From: RGIG8748 sp045606045
Lineage (GTDB): Bacteria > Bacillota > Clostridia > UMGS1810
Length of the DNA: 51,661 nt
Assembly (NCBI GenBank): GCA_045606045.1
Contig: JAZURE010000015.1
Coordinates: 1-51,661 of the forward strand
Direction of reading: 5' to 3'
Positions 15,741 through 23,318 of this stretch are shown here, in pieces. The position numbers and the translations under genes were made by a program. Under the pieces are notes generated by a model that was not told where the DNA came from, made no database searches, and saw nothing but the letters and a program-made list of their open reading frames with translations. How positions within the stretch are numbered: position 1 is the first letter of the stretch; each line of letters begins with the position of its first letter.

Positions 15741-16016
15741 TTAGAACTTGGGGAGAATCTTTTCTACATCCTCGTGGGGTCTGGGGATTACATGAACTGC
15801 GATGAGTTCACCAAGTCTTGCTGCTGTTGTAGCGCCTGCTTCTGTAGCAGCCTTAACAGCGCCAACATCACCTCTAACCATTACAGTTACAAGACCGGAA
15901 CCGATCTTTTCTGTACCTACGAGTGCAACCTCTGCTGCCTTTACCATTGCATCTGCTGCTTCAACTGCCGCTGTTAAACCTCTTGTTTCAATCATACCTA
16001 ATGCTTCTTTAGCCAT
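15741..16016 (-). CDS. Canonical BMC-H shell hexamer protein (PduA/PduJ type)
   Basis: 91 residues, one BMC fold (MAKEALGMIETRGLTAAVEA, EKIGSGLVTVMVRGDVGAVK, VHVIPRPHEDVEKILP). Probably the main facet tile. The pore loop KIGSG is like that of propanediol-type shells. It has a GGAGG site and lies 18 bases before the tailed BMC-H, with which it shares most of its sequence, suggesting tandem duplication. Confidence 0.96.
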   Translation of the reverse strand: MAKEALGMIETRGLTAAVEAADAMVKAAEVALVGTEKIGSGLVTVMVRGDVGAVKAATEAGATTAARLGELIAVHVIPRPHEDVEKILPKF

Positions 16017-16035
16017 TTTTTTATCCTCCTAAAAA

Positions 16036-17250
16036 TTATTCATTAATAATAGCTATTTTGAGACCCTTCATTTCAAGGTTAACCTTGTGGGCTTCATTAA
16101 TTTGTGAAAGCGGGAATCTGTGTGTGATGAGTTCCTCGAGAGGAAGACCAATTCCCTTAGCACGTTTTAAGAAATCAAATGTTGTAGCGTAGTCACGGAG
16201 TGTGTATACCCATGAACCAACAGTTGTGATTTCCTTAGAACATATATCAAAGTGGGGATTGATAGTAGCATCGCCACCGTTGATAAAGAATCCGAGTTCG
16301 CAAAGACCGCCGCCGCTGCGAATGAACTTGTAGATATTGCTGTGTGCGATAGGTGAGCCTGTGCACTGGAATGCAAAATCTGCAAAGTAGCCGCCAAGAG
16401 CATTCTTTACACCTTCTGCAAGAGCTTCCTGACCATTAAATTCCTTGAAGTTTACGGTAGCTGTAGCACCGAACTTCTTTGCGAAGTCAAGTCTCTTCTG
16501 CTCGCCATCTATTGCAACGATGTTTTCAATACCCATTGTGCGAAGTATTGCTATACATATAAGACCGATAGGTCCGCAGCCCTGAACTGCAACACGGGAG
16601 TTGAATCTTAAAATTCCTGTTGTCTTAGCTCTTTCTACTGCGTGGATAAGTACGGCACAGGGTTCGATAAGTATTCTGGAATCCAAATCCAGATCGCTTA
16701 CATTGAATACTGTAGAACCGCCTCTTACAACTATGTAGTCTGCAAACCAACCATTTAAATGTGTATCGTCATCGGGAATGAGACCGTATACATCTGCACC
16801 GCCAACATTCTGCTTGTTTAAGTCAAACATTGTGATATCGGGATTATCCTTGAATATCATACATGTTACAACTTTGTCTCCGATGTTTAAGGGTTTGCCT
16901 GCGCTGTCTTTCTTAACATTTTTGCCCATCTTCACAATCTCACCGGTACCTTCGTGACCGAGTACAACCGGGATGAGACCGAATGGGTCGCGTTTGAATT
17001 CATGAGCATCTGTTCCGCATACACCGCAGCCTTCTACCTTTACGAGAATATCATCATCGCCAAGTTCAGGAATAGGGAACTCTTTGATTTCATAATTCTC
17101 AAGGGCAGTAAGCATAGCTGCGCGGCATGTCTTGGGTATGGAGCCCGACGAAGCAGGTGTGCTTGCTGTAGTAGTAGCTGCAGCGCCCTGTGTCATGCCT
17201 GCCAAAACCTGCTGAACGATAGCCTGAATTTGCTGCTGTTTTAAATCCAT
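16036..17250 (-). CDS. Zinc-dependent alcohol dehydrogenase with encapsulation peptide
   Basis: 404 residues from ATG 17250. Medium-chain dehydrogenase: catalytic zinc site GHEGTGEI with Cys in EGCGVCGTDAHEF, Rossmann motif VQGCGPIGLICIAIL. The first 18 residues, MDLKQQQIQAIVQQVLAG, form an amphipathic helix followed by a Thr/Ala/Ser-rich linker, the plan of an encapsulation peptide. It probably reduces lactaldehyde to 1,2-propanediol (or propionaldehyde to propanol), regenerating NAD+. The start has AAGGAG eight bases upstream; an ATG six bases earlier is too close to it. The frame remains open for about 116 codons upstream (see 17251-17598). Confidence 0.9.
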   Translation of the reverse strand: MDLKQQQIQAIVQQVLAGMTQGAAATTTASTPASSGSIPKTCRAAMLTALENYEIKEFPIPELGDDDILVKVEGCGVCGTDAHEFKRDPFGLIPVVLGHEGTGEIVKMGKNVKKDSAGKPLNIGDKVVTCMIFKDNPDITMFDLNKQNVGGADVYGLIPDDDTHLNGWFADYIVVRGGSTVFNVSDLDLDSRILIEPCAVLIHAVERAKTTGILRFNSRVAVQGCGPIGLICIAILRTMGIENIVAIDGEQKRLDFAKKFGATATVNFKEFNGQEALAEGVKNALGGYFADFAFQCTGSPIAHSNIYKFIRSGGGLCELGFFINGGDATINPHFDICSKEITTVGSWVYTLRDYATTFDFLKRAKGIGLPLEELITHRFPLSQINEAHKVNLEMKGLKIAIINE

Positions 17251-17598
17251 AGCCATTCTCCTTGTAGTATTATTTTCGCAAACTATTCCAATAGACTTAA
17301 AAGGAAGGGGTGTATCGGAAAGTTGTGCGTTTGAATTATAAATTATAAATTTGCGAATGCCGTCTGTTACAACACCTATACCGCAAAGAATTGCATTGAG
17401 GTTTGAGGTGCTTTTAGAAAGCTTAAGCATTTCATCACGTTGTTTGTCCGAAATAAGACAGCCGCCGTTTTCTATGAGATGATAGATAACTTCGTCCTTG
17501 AAATCGGAGGGAACTTTAACTGTGATTGAGCCATTTAATTCTTCGGTAAGCTTTTTTGCATTTTCTTTGGGGGATATATCATCACAAAAAGTAATTAT
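17251..17598 (-). CDS. Unrecognised open frame between HbpS-like and alcohol dehydrogenase genes, no standard start
   Basis: About 116 codons that look coding (e.g. SITVKVPSDFKDEVIYHLIE, then NAILCGIGVVTDGIRKF) and fill the only gap in the tightly packed operon. A GAGGAGG site lies at the end of the HbpS-like gene, but the in-frame codons after it are GTC, ATA, ATT; the first ATG is 56 codons in. There is no stop before the alcohol dehydrogenase, so translation would give a fused protein. Options: an ATA or ATT start, a frameshift (the next frame has TAA just before the dehydrogenase ribosome site), or a decayed gene. I do not recognise a family. Confidence 0.45.
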
Positions 17599-18098
17599 GA
17601 CAGTTCCTCCTCAAAAATCTTTTTGCCGTACTCGGCAAGATATGTGTCCTGTTCTTCGCTTCCGCCGCTTATTCCCAAAGCCCCGATTATCTGACCGTTC
17701 TTTTCCAGAGTGACACCGCCGCCAAAGATTACAATCTGGTTTTGGTTTGTAAATTGAATTCCGTATAAGTCTCTTTCGGGCTGGGAGAGAGCTTTAAGAG
17801 CGAGGGTAGACATTTTTACAGCTACCGAAGTATAAGCTTTGTTTACGGCTATGTCGTAGCTTGCAATATAGGAATCATCCATACATTCTACAACAACAGG
17901 TCTTGCAGCTGCGTTTGCCACGGCTACAACAACCTTTAATCCTATTCTTTCTGCTTCCCTCTCGACCTTTTCACAAAGCATCTTTGCTGCCGACAGGGTT
18001 ATGTATCTTTTAGAATATTCGGTTTTAGCATCCGCATAAGTTTTAAGTACACTTTGAGTTACGGTGTCGACCAAAATATTAAAAGTTTTGTCGTCCAT
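17595..18098 (-). CDS. HbpS/GlcG-like (PduO C-terminal domain) microcompartment protein
   Basis: 167 residues of the COG3193 family (haem-binding HbpS, GlcG, C-terminal domain of PduO). Family features: LSAAKMLCEKVEREAERIG, VAVANAAARPVVVECMDD, KAYTSVAVKMST, and the glycine-rich end FGGGVTLEKNGQIIGALGIS. The N-terminal helix MDDKTFNILVDTVTQSVLKT has the hydrophobic pattern of an encapsulation peptide. The role in compartments is not settled; cofactor (haem, cobamide or flavin) handling is suggested for relatives. It begins three bases after the aldolase stop. Confidence 0.85.
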   Translation of the reverse strand: MDDKTFNILVDTVTQSVLKTYADAKTEYSKRYITLSAAKMLCEKVEREAERIGLKVVVAVANAAARPVVVECMDDSYIASYDIAVNKAYTSVAVKMSTLALKALSQPERDLYGIQFTNQNQIVIFGGGVTLEKNGQIIGALGISGGSEEQDTYLAEYGKKIFEEELS

Positions 18099-18101
18099 AT
18101 C

Positions 18102-18908
18102 TTATTTACCGAGTTCTTCCATTACCTTCTTGGTAATTGCAGCAATAAGGTCGGCATCTGTTCCTGCACAGCCGAGAGCGTTTGTCTTTTCTACGCCCAT
18201 GTTGCAGTTATGGCAGCTCTTGCCGTGAACATTTAAGCAGATGTCAGCAGGATGCTTACCGGTCATGCCGAATGCCTTTCTGATTTCATAAAGTCTCTTA
18301 ACCTGTGTAGCGGAAAGCTCCTTAGGACCGCCGAGAGTCTTTGAGTGATAGAGAAGCTCTGCATAGAATTCGAGAGATTCCATCTTGTGATATGCACTCA
18401 AAAGATTGTCAGAATAGGTAAGAGCACCGTGATTTGCTAAAAGAACCGCATCAAAGTGCTGGAGGTACTTTTCTACTGCATCGGGAATTTCCTCTGTGGA
18501 GGGTGTGCCGTAGTCTGCAATCGGAACACAACCGAGAGCAATTACAGCCTCGGGCATGATGGGCTGTGTAAGCGGAATACCTGCAATAGCAAAGCTTGTT
18601 GCATAGATGGGATGTGCATGTACAACGGATTTTACATCAGGTCTCTGCTTGTAGACTCTCATGTGCATCTTTATTTCGGAAGAAGGACGGAAGTTTCCGT
18701 TTGCAGAAATTACATTTCCTTCTGCGTCTACTTTACAGATGTAGTCGGGAGTCATAAAGCCCTTACTTACACCGGTGGGTGTGCAAAGGAATTCGTTATC
18801 GCTGATTTTAACGGAGATGTTACCGTCGTTTGCAGCAACCATTCCTCTGTTGTAGATTCTCTTACCGATGTCACAAATTTGTTTTTTGATTTCAAATTCG
18901 TTTGTCAT
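18102..18908 (-). CDS. Class II aldolase (fuculose/rhamnulose-phosphate type) with C-terminal encapsulation tail
   Basis: 268 residues. The zinc aldolase/adducin fold covers 1-215: AANDGNISVK, TPTGVSKGF, SSEIKMHMRVYK, zinc ligands HAHP and later LANHGAL. It should split L-fuculose-1-phosphate or L-rhamnulose-1-phosphate to DHAP and L-lactaldehyde. FucA proteins end near 215; the extra 50 residues hold a Cys-rich linker (CLNVHGKSCHNCNMG, then GC) and a final helix TDADLIAAITKKVMEELGK of encapsulation type. Such tails are known on aldolases of fucose/rhamnose compartments. First gene after the main operon promoter, with AAGGAG upstream. Confidence 0.92.
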   Translation of the reverse strand: MTNEFEIKKQICDIGKRIYNRGMVAANDGNISVKISDNEFLCTPTGVSKGFMTPDYICKVDAEGNVISANGNFRPSSEIKMHMRVYKQRPDVKSVVHAHPIYATSFAIAGIPLTQPIMPEAVIALGCVPIADYGTPSTEEIPDAVEKYLQHFDAVLLANHGALTYSDNLLSAYHKMESLEFYAELLYHSKTLGGPKELSATQVKRLYEIRKAFGMTGKHPADICLNVHGKSCHNCNMGVEKTNALGCAGTDADLIAAITKKVMEELGK

Positions 18909-18949
18909 AATATCTATCTCCTTATAAAAAATTTTATACCATCATTGTA

Positions 18950-18978
18950 ATAATAACATATATAATATGCTATGTCAA
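18950..18978 (-). promoter_or_regulatory. Main promoter of the microcompartment operon
   Basis: Minus strand TTGACA (18978-18973), 17-base spacer, TATTAT (18955-18950) preceded by TGT (extended -10). About 42 bases upstream of the aldolase start. No equally good promoter is seen in the next 9 kb, so the aldolase-to-deoR genes are probably one transcript. An operator for the DeoR protein would be expected here but I cannot define it. Confidence 0.75.
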
Positions 18979-19027
18979 TACAAAAATGTTGTTTTTTTTA
19001 CTTTTTTCTTTGTTTTTCTTTGTTTTG

Positions 19028-19483
19028 TCAAATCCAACCCATATATTCTTTGATTTCGTCTATTCCTTGGTTTGCGAGAGAGTTGACTTTGAAGATTTTT
19101 TTGCATCCCGCAAGACGAAGCCACTTTTCTGCACCTTGAACATTTGCGTTTTTGTGGTCTATTTTGGTAACTATACCAACAACTTCCTTAGTTGTCATGC
19201 AAGTAATGTTGGGACTGAAAAGGGAATACGGCTCGGTTGCACTTAGAAGAAGACCTATCACATCTGCTTCGTAGGAATATATGGCAAGTGCTGTACCAAG
19301 GTTTTTGGTCTGAATGTATTCACCCGGAGTATCTATAAGCATGCTGTTCATGCTTATAGCCTGTGTCTTTTCGTATTCAATACTTCTGTGCTCGAGCGCT
19401 TGTGTTAAAGTGGTTTTGCCTGCTTCGCTTCTTCCTATAAGCATAAGGCGTTTTTTCGTTTTCATGTTTTTGTTATCTGACAT
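19028..19483 (-). CDS. EutP/PduV-like small GTPase
   Basis: 151 residues: P-loop GRSEAGKTTL, switch region with DTPGEY, and G4-like motif TKIDHK. EutP/PduV proteins accompany microcompartments; PduV is associated with the shell and compartment movement, while EutP has been described as an acetate-kinase-like enzyme in some systems. The function here is unproved. It overlaps the EutS/PduU-like gene by 22 bases (ATG 19483, AGGA upstream). Confidence 0.9.
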   Translation of the reverse strand: MSDNKNMKTKKRLMLIGRSEAGKTTLTQALEHRSIEYEKTQAISMNSMLIDTPGEYIQTKNLGTALAIYSYEADVIGLLLSATEPYSLFSPNITCMTTKEVVGIVTKIDHKNANVQGAEKWLRLAGCKKIFKVNSLANQGIDEIKEYMGWI

Positions 19484-19830
19484 ACTTCGTATCCTAATGT
19501 GTTTTTTATATAGTCGCTAAGGGCATCAAAGGCAGCAGTTACACTGGACACGGTTCCCGTAATTATGAGTGTGCCGCTGAATCTGTCTACAAAGCCGATT
19601 TCCGCACCCGAAGATTTTATAGCAATATCGGCAGCTATGATAACAGTTTCGCTCGGAGAGATTGTCATTATTCCTATAGCACCGTAGTTGTAATCATCTG
19701 TTGTGTCGAGGCCTAATTTCTGATAGAGAACATCATCAGGATTAGCAATTATGTGAAGAAGTGTAATCTGCTTTCCGGGAACAAGCTCCTGAACTATTCT
19801 CATTTTATCTTGTGGCAAAAGATTATCCAT
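19462..19830 (-). CDS. Circularly permuted BMC-H shell protein (EutS/PduU type)
   Basis: 122 residues. The N-terminal strand-forming segment IVQELVPGKQITLLHIIANP, which makes a small barrel plug over the pore in EutS/PduU, is followed by the permuted BMC domain (GAIGIMTISPSETVIIAADI, EIGFVDRFSGTLIITG). It has a GGAGG site. Belongs to the satellite operon, not the main one, so its dose may be set separately. Confidence 0.93.
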   Translation of the reverse strand: MDNLLPQDKMRIVQELVPGKQITLLHIIANPDDVLYQKLGLDTTDDYNYGAIGIMTISPSETVIIAADIAIKSSGAEIGFVDRFSGTLIITGTVSSVTAAFDALSDYIKNTLGYEVCQITKT

Positions 19831-19883
19831 GTTTATCCTCCATGATTTATGGTTAAAATATATAATAGGTAAGTTTTAGTGCT

Positions 19884-20600
19884 TTACCGATTGGTAATTA
19901 TGCTTTCAAAGTCTTTTTCTATACTCCGGCTTACTTTATCGGCACTCTTTTTTATAAATGGTTTCGCACCGATTGCAGCATAAGATGTGCCGCATACCTC
20001 AAACATACCGAGGTCGTTTAAATTATCGCCGAAAGCAAAAGAATTTTCCTTCTTAATATTAAGAAACTTCATGATGTGTAAAACAGCATCTTTTTTGTCG
20101 CAGTTTTCGGAAACATACTCATTCATAGCATAGTTCTTGTATACAATCGGCAAGGGACATGATACGGTTTTATCGAAATCCGATATTTTATATATATCTT
20201 CATCAATATCATATATATCATCTATGCGAACAATGTGATTTCTGTATTGTTTTGCAGCAGAGCGAAGAGTAACGGGGTTTTGCGATTTTATATATGTAAC
20301 ATACTTGCCATGGGCGGTGTACTGCTTGAATTTAGCAAACATGGATTTGTCCATGGGTTTACTCATGAGAGTACGCTCTTTAAATACAGTAAGCGAGCCA
20401 TCGTTGCATACGAAGAAAATATCGTCTTCAAACTCCTTGAAAAAGTCTTTGAGTTCTATGTAAGTCCTGCCTGACGATACAACAAACAAATTACCTGATT
20501 CAAGGATTTTGTATATGGAATTTTTTATGTTTTTATTAAGAACTTTTTCGTTTCTCAAAAGCAAAGTTCCGTCCAAATCGGAAAATATAATTTTCATCAT
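19884..20600 (-). CDS. HAD-superfamily Cof-type sugar phosphatase
   Basis: 238 residues. HAD motif I DLDGTLL, motif II SSGRT, a Cof-type cap, conserved Lys and motif IV FAFGDNLNDLGMF. Relatives dephosphorylate sugar phosphates or FMN. It is first in a unit with the EutS/PduU-like and EutP/PduV genes, so it may relieve sugar-phosphate stress during deoxyhexose use; that is inference. Two adjacent ATG codons (20600, 20597) follow GAGGGG; the earlier is used here. Confidence 0.85.
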   Translation of the reverse strand: MMKIIFSDLDGTLLLRNEKVLNKNIKNSIYKILESGNLFVVSSGRTYIELKDFFKEFEDDIFFVCNDGSLTVFKERTLMSKPMDKSMFAKFKQYTAHGKYVTYIKSQNPVTLRSAAKQYRNHIVRIDDIYDIDEDIYKISDFDKTVSCPLPIVYKNYAMNEYVSENCDKKDAVLHIMKFLNIKKENSFAFGDNLNDLGMFEVCGTSYAAIGAKPFIKKSADKVSRSIEKDFESIITNR

Positions 20601-20626
20601 AAAACCCCTCTTATCATTCACTATCA

Positions 20627-20655
20627 ATTTTACAATGTTTTATTTAAAAAGTCAA
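20627..20655 (-). promoter_or_regulatory. Promoter of the HAD / EutS-like / EutP-like unit
   Basis: Minus strand TTGACT (20655-20650), 17-base spacer, TAAAAT (20632-20627). Divergent from the asnA promoter. Confidence 0.7.
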
Positions 20656-20734
20656 TAGTAAAACAACAAAAGTCAAAACAAAACCACAAAAAACAAACAA
20701 AATTAAAGTTTTGGCAAATTATATATTAAAATTA

Positions 20735-20764
20735 TTGACTTTGTTCTGAATAATGTTGTATAAT
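20735..20764 (+). promoter_or_regulatory. Promoter of asnA-asnS
   Basis: TTGACT (20735-20740), 18-base spacer, TATAAT (20759-20764). The start point would leave only about 30 bases of leader, too short for a T-box. Confidence 0.8.
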
Positions 20765-20799
20765 TAAATATCTTTTTACATAATTTAGGAGGCAGGCCG

Positions 20800-21807
20800 A
20801 TGAATAAATTGTTTTTGCCGCAAGGTTACAAACCGCAGCTTGACAGATACGATACTCAAAGAGCCATAGCATATATTAAACAAACCTTTCAGGAAGAATT
20901 TGCTTTAGCACTTAATTTAAAAAGAGTATCGGCACCGCTTTTCGTAACCGAGAATTCAGGACTCAACGATAATCTTAACGGATATGAGCGTCCTGTTACT
21001 TTTGATGTGCCTGCTGTTGGCGCAGATGCACAGATAGTTCATTCGCTTGCCAAATGGAAGAGGCTTGCACTCAAAAAGTATGAATTCAGCGTTGGAAACG
21101 GTCTTTACACAGACATGAATGCCATAAGACGCGATGAAGAGCTGGATAATCTTCATTCAATATATGTTGACCAGTGGGACTGGGAAAAGGTGATAACAAA
21201 AGAATCAAGAAATGTCCATTATCTGAAAAAAGTTGTCTCTGCCATAGTTAAGGCGATATGTGACACAAACGACAGATTAAAGGTACGCTATCCGTCACTT
21301 TCGTCCTCACTTTGTCCCGAGGTTTCTTTTGTGACAACACAGGAACTTGAGGATATGTATCCTGATATGACAGCCTCCCAGAGAGAAAATGCATATGTAA
21401 GAGAACATAAGACAGCATTTATAATGCAGATAGGCGGAGCTCTGCGCTCGGGTAAACCGCACGACGGACGCGCACCAGATTATGACGACTGGAGTTTAAA
21501 CGGTGACATCTTCTTCTGGAATGATGTATTAGACCGAGCAATAGAGATTTCCTCTATGGGAATAAGAGTAGACAGCGAGTCGCTTGACAGACAGCTTACT
21601 ATTTCGGGTTGTGATGACAGAAGAAATCTTGAGTTCCACAAGATGCTTTTAAACGATGAGCTTCCGCTTACAATCGGCGGCGGGATCGGTCAATCAAGGC
21701 TCTGTATGCTTATGCTCGGATGCGCCCATATAGGCGAAGTTCAGGTAAGCATATGGGATGAAGAAACACTTAAAGCTTGTAAGGAAGCTGGAATCTTCCT
21801 ATTATAA
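20800..21807 (+). CDS. asnA: Ammonia-dependent asparagine synthetase
   Basis: 335 residues. AsnA makes asparagine from aspartate, ATP and ammonia, using a class II aminoacyl-tRNA-synthetase-like fold. Seen: FVTENSGLNDNLNGYERPV near the start, VDQWDWEKVI, and the class II motif 3 region LTIGGGIGQSRLCML at the end. Ribosome site AGGAGG. It is followed 24 bases later by asnS, so supply of asparagine and its charging are coupled. It uses free ammonia rather than glutamine, in line with the CarA reading at 8272. Confidence 0.97.
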   Translation: MNKLFLPQGYKPQLDRYDTQRAIAYIKQTFQEEFALALNLKRVSAPLFVTENSGLNDNLNGYERPVTFDVPAVGADAQIVHSLAKWKRLALKKYEFSVGNGLYTDMNAIRRDEELDNLHSIYVDQWDWEKVITKESRNVHYLKKVVSAIVKAICDTNDRLKVRYPSLSSSLCPEVSFVTTQELEDMYPDMTASQRENAYVREHKTAFIMQIGGALRSGKPHDGRAPDYDDWSLNGDIFFWNDVLDRAIEISSMGIRVDSESLDRQLTISGCDDRRNLEFHKMLLNDELPLTIGGGIGQSRLCMLMLGCAHIGEVQVSIWDEETLKACKEAGIFLL

Positions 21808-21831
21808 ATTATTGACGAGGTGCAATATACA

Positions 21832-23214
21832 ATGAAAATCAGAGAGTTATACAATTCCTATACCGATATGGACGGAAAGGAAATATCCGTTAACGGTTGG
21901 GTAAGAAATTTAAGAGATTCCAAGGTTTTTGGATTTATTGAGTTAAATGACGGCTCATTCTTTAAGCCTGTGCAGGTTGTTTTTGAGGAAGATAAGATTT
22001 CGAATTTTGCAAAGATATGCAAGCTCAATATTGGCGCTTCCGTAAGGGTAAAAGGTACCTTGGTGGTAACACCCGATGCTAAACAGCCTTTTGAGATAAA
22101 GGCAACCGACATTGATGTAGAGGGTGAAAGCACACCGGATTATCCTCTTCAGCCCAAGAGACATTCCTTTGAATTTTTAAGAACCATACCTCACCTTAGA
22201 GCAAGAACAAATACTTTCTCTGCGGTATTTCGTGTGCGTTCTCTTATTGCATATGCCATACACAAATTCTTTAACGAAAGAGGCTTTGTATATGTTCACA
22301 CTCCCATAATCACAGGCTCAGACTGTGAGGGTGCGGGAGAAATGTTCAGAGTTACCACAATGGACTTAAACGAAATCCCAAAGACCGAAGATGGTTATGT
22401 TGACTATACAGAAGATTTCTTTAAGAGGGAGACATCTCTTACTGTTTCCGGTCAGCTCGAGGGCGAAACCTTTGCCATGGCTTTTGGCGACATATATACA
22501 TTTGGTCCTACATTCAGAGCAGAAAATTCCAATACCGCAAGACACGCTGCGGAATTCTGGATGATAGAGCCTGAAATTGCGTTTGCAGATTTAAACGATG
22601 ATATGAAACTTGCCGAGGATATGTTAAAATTTGTAATAAGCTATGTTCTCGAAAATGCGCCCGAAGAAATGGACTTCTTCAATAAGTTCATGGATAAAGG
22701 ACTTTTTGAGCGACTCAACGGCATATTAAACAGCGAGTTTGGTCATGTTACCTATACCGAGGCTATAGAGATACTCGAAAAAAGTGGAAAGAAATTTGAA
22801 TATCCTGTTAAGTGGGGAATGGACCTCCAGACAGAGCACGAAAGATATCTTACTGAGGAGGTTTATAAAAAACCCCTCTTTGTTACCGATTATCCCAAGG
22901 AGATAAAGGCATTCTATATGAGACTAAATGACGATGGCAAGACTGTTGCTGCCATGGATTGTCTTGTGCCCGGAATTGGTGAAATCATAGGTGGAAGCCA
23001 GAGAGAAGAAAGAATGGATATCCTTGAGGCAAGAATGGATGAACTTGGTCTTAACAAAGAGGATTATGCTCACTATCTTGACCTCAGAAGATACGGCGGC
23101 ACAAAGCATGCCGGCTTTGGTTTGGGCTTTGAAAGAGCAGTTATGTATCTTACCGGCATGGCAAACATCCGCGATGTTCTTCCTTATCCCAGAACTGTAA
23201 ATAATCTTGGTTAA
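21832..23214 (+). CDS. asnS: Asparaginyl-tRNA synthetase
   Basis: 460 residues. N-terminal OB-fold anticodon domain (KEISVNGWVRNLRDSK) and class IIb catalytic domain: motif 1 near FNERGFVYVHTPIITGSDCE, motif 2 FRAENSNTARHAAEFWMIEP, motif 3 GFGLGFERAVMYLTG. The ATG at 21832 gives the usual N-terminus MKIRELY; GTG twelve bases earlier overlaps the GAGG ribosome site and is less likely. Ends in a clear terminator. Confidence 0.97.
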   Translation: MKIRELYNSYTDMDGKEISVNGWVRNLRDSKVFGFIELNDGSFFKPVQVVFEEDKISNFAKICKLNIGASVRVKGTLVVTPDAKQPFEIKATDIDVEGESTPDYPLQPKRHSFEFLRTIPHLRARTNTFSAVFRVRSLIAYAIHKFFNERGFVYVHTPIITGSDCEGAGEMFRVTTMDLNEIPKTEDGYVDYTEDFFKRETSLTVSGQLEGETFAMAFGDIYTFGPTFRAENSNTARHAAEFWMIEPEIAFADLNDDMKLAEDMLKFVISYVLENAPEEMDFFNKFMDKGLFERLNGILNSEFGHVTYTEAIEILEKSGKKFEYPVKWGMDLQTEHERYLTEEVYKKPLFVTDYPKEIKAFYMRLNDDGKTVAAMDCLVPGIGEIIGGSQREERMDILEARMDELGLNKEDYAHYLDLRRYGGTKHAGFGLGFERAVMYLTGMANIRDVLPYPRTVNNLG

Positions 23215-23222
23215 TTTTATAA

Positions 23223-23255
23223 AACACGAAACTTCGATGGGTTTCGTGTTTTTTA
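23223..23255 (+). terminator. Terminator after asnS
   Basis: AACACGAAAC, loop TTCGATGG, GTTTCGTGTT (10 bp, perfect) followed by TTTTATT. Confidence 0.92.
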
Positions 23256-23284
23256 TTGCAAAATGTGTGGAATTGCTATATAAT
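23256..23284 (+). promoter_or_regulatory. Promoter of the FUSC-like gene and following genes
   Basis: TTGCAA (23256-23261), 17-base spacer, TATAAT (23279-23284), directly after the asnS terminator. Confidence 0.75.
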
Positions 23285-23318
23285 ATATAATAAGTTGTAT
23301 AGCTTTTGGAGGTTTACC

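Noticed and set aside
20765..20799. T-box or amino-acid riboswitch before asnA-asnS
   Set aside because: The leader after the -10 box is only about 30 bases, too short for a T-box.
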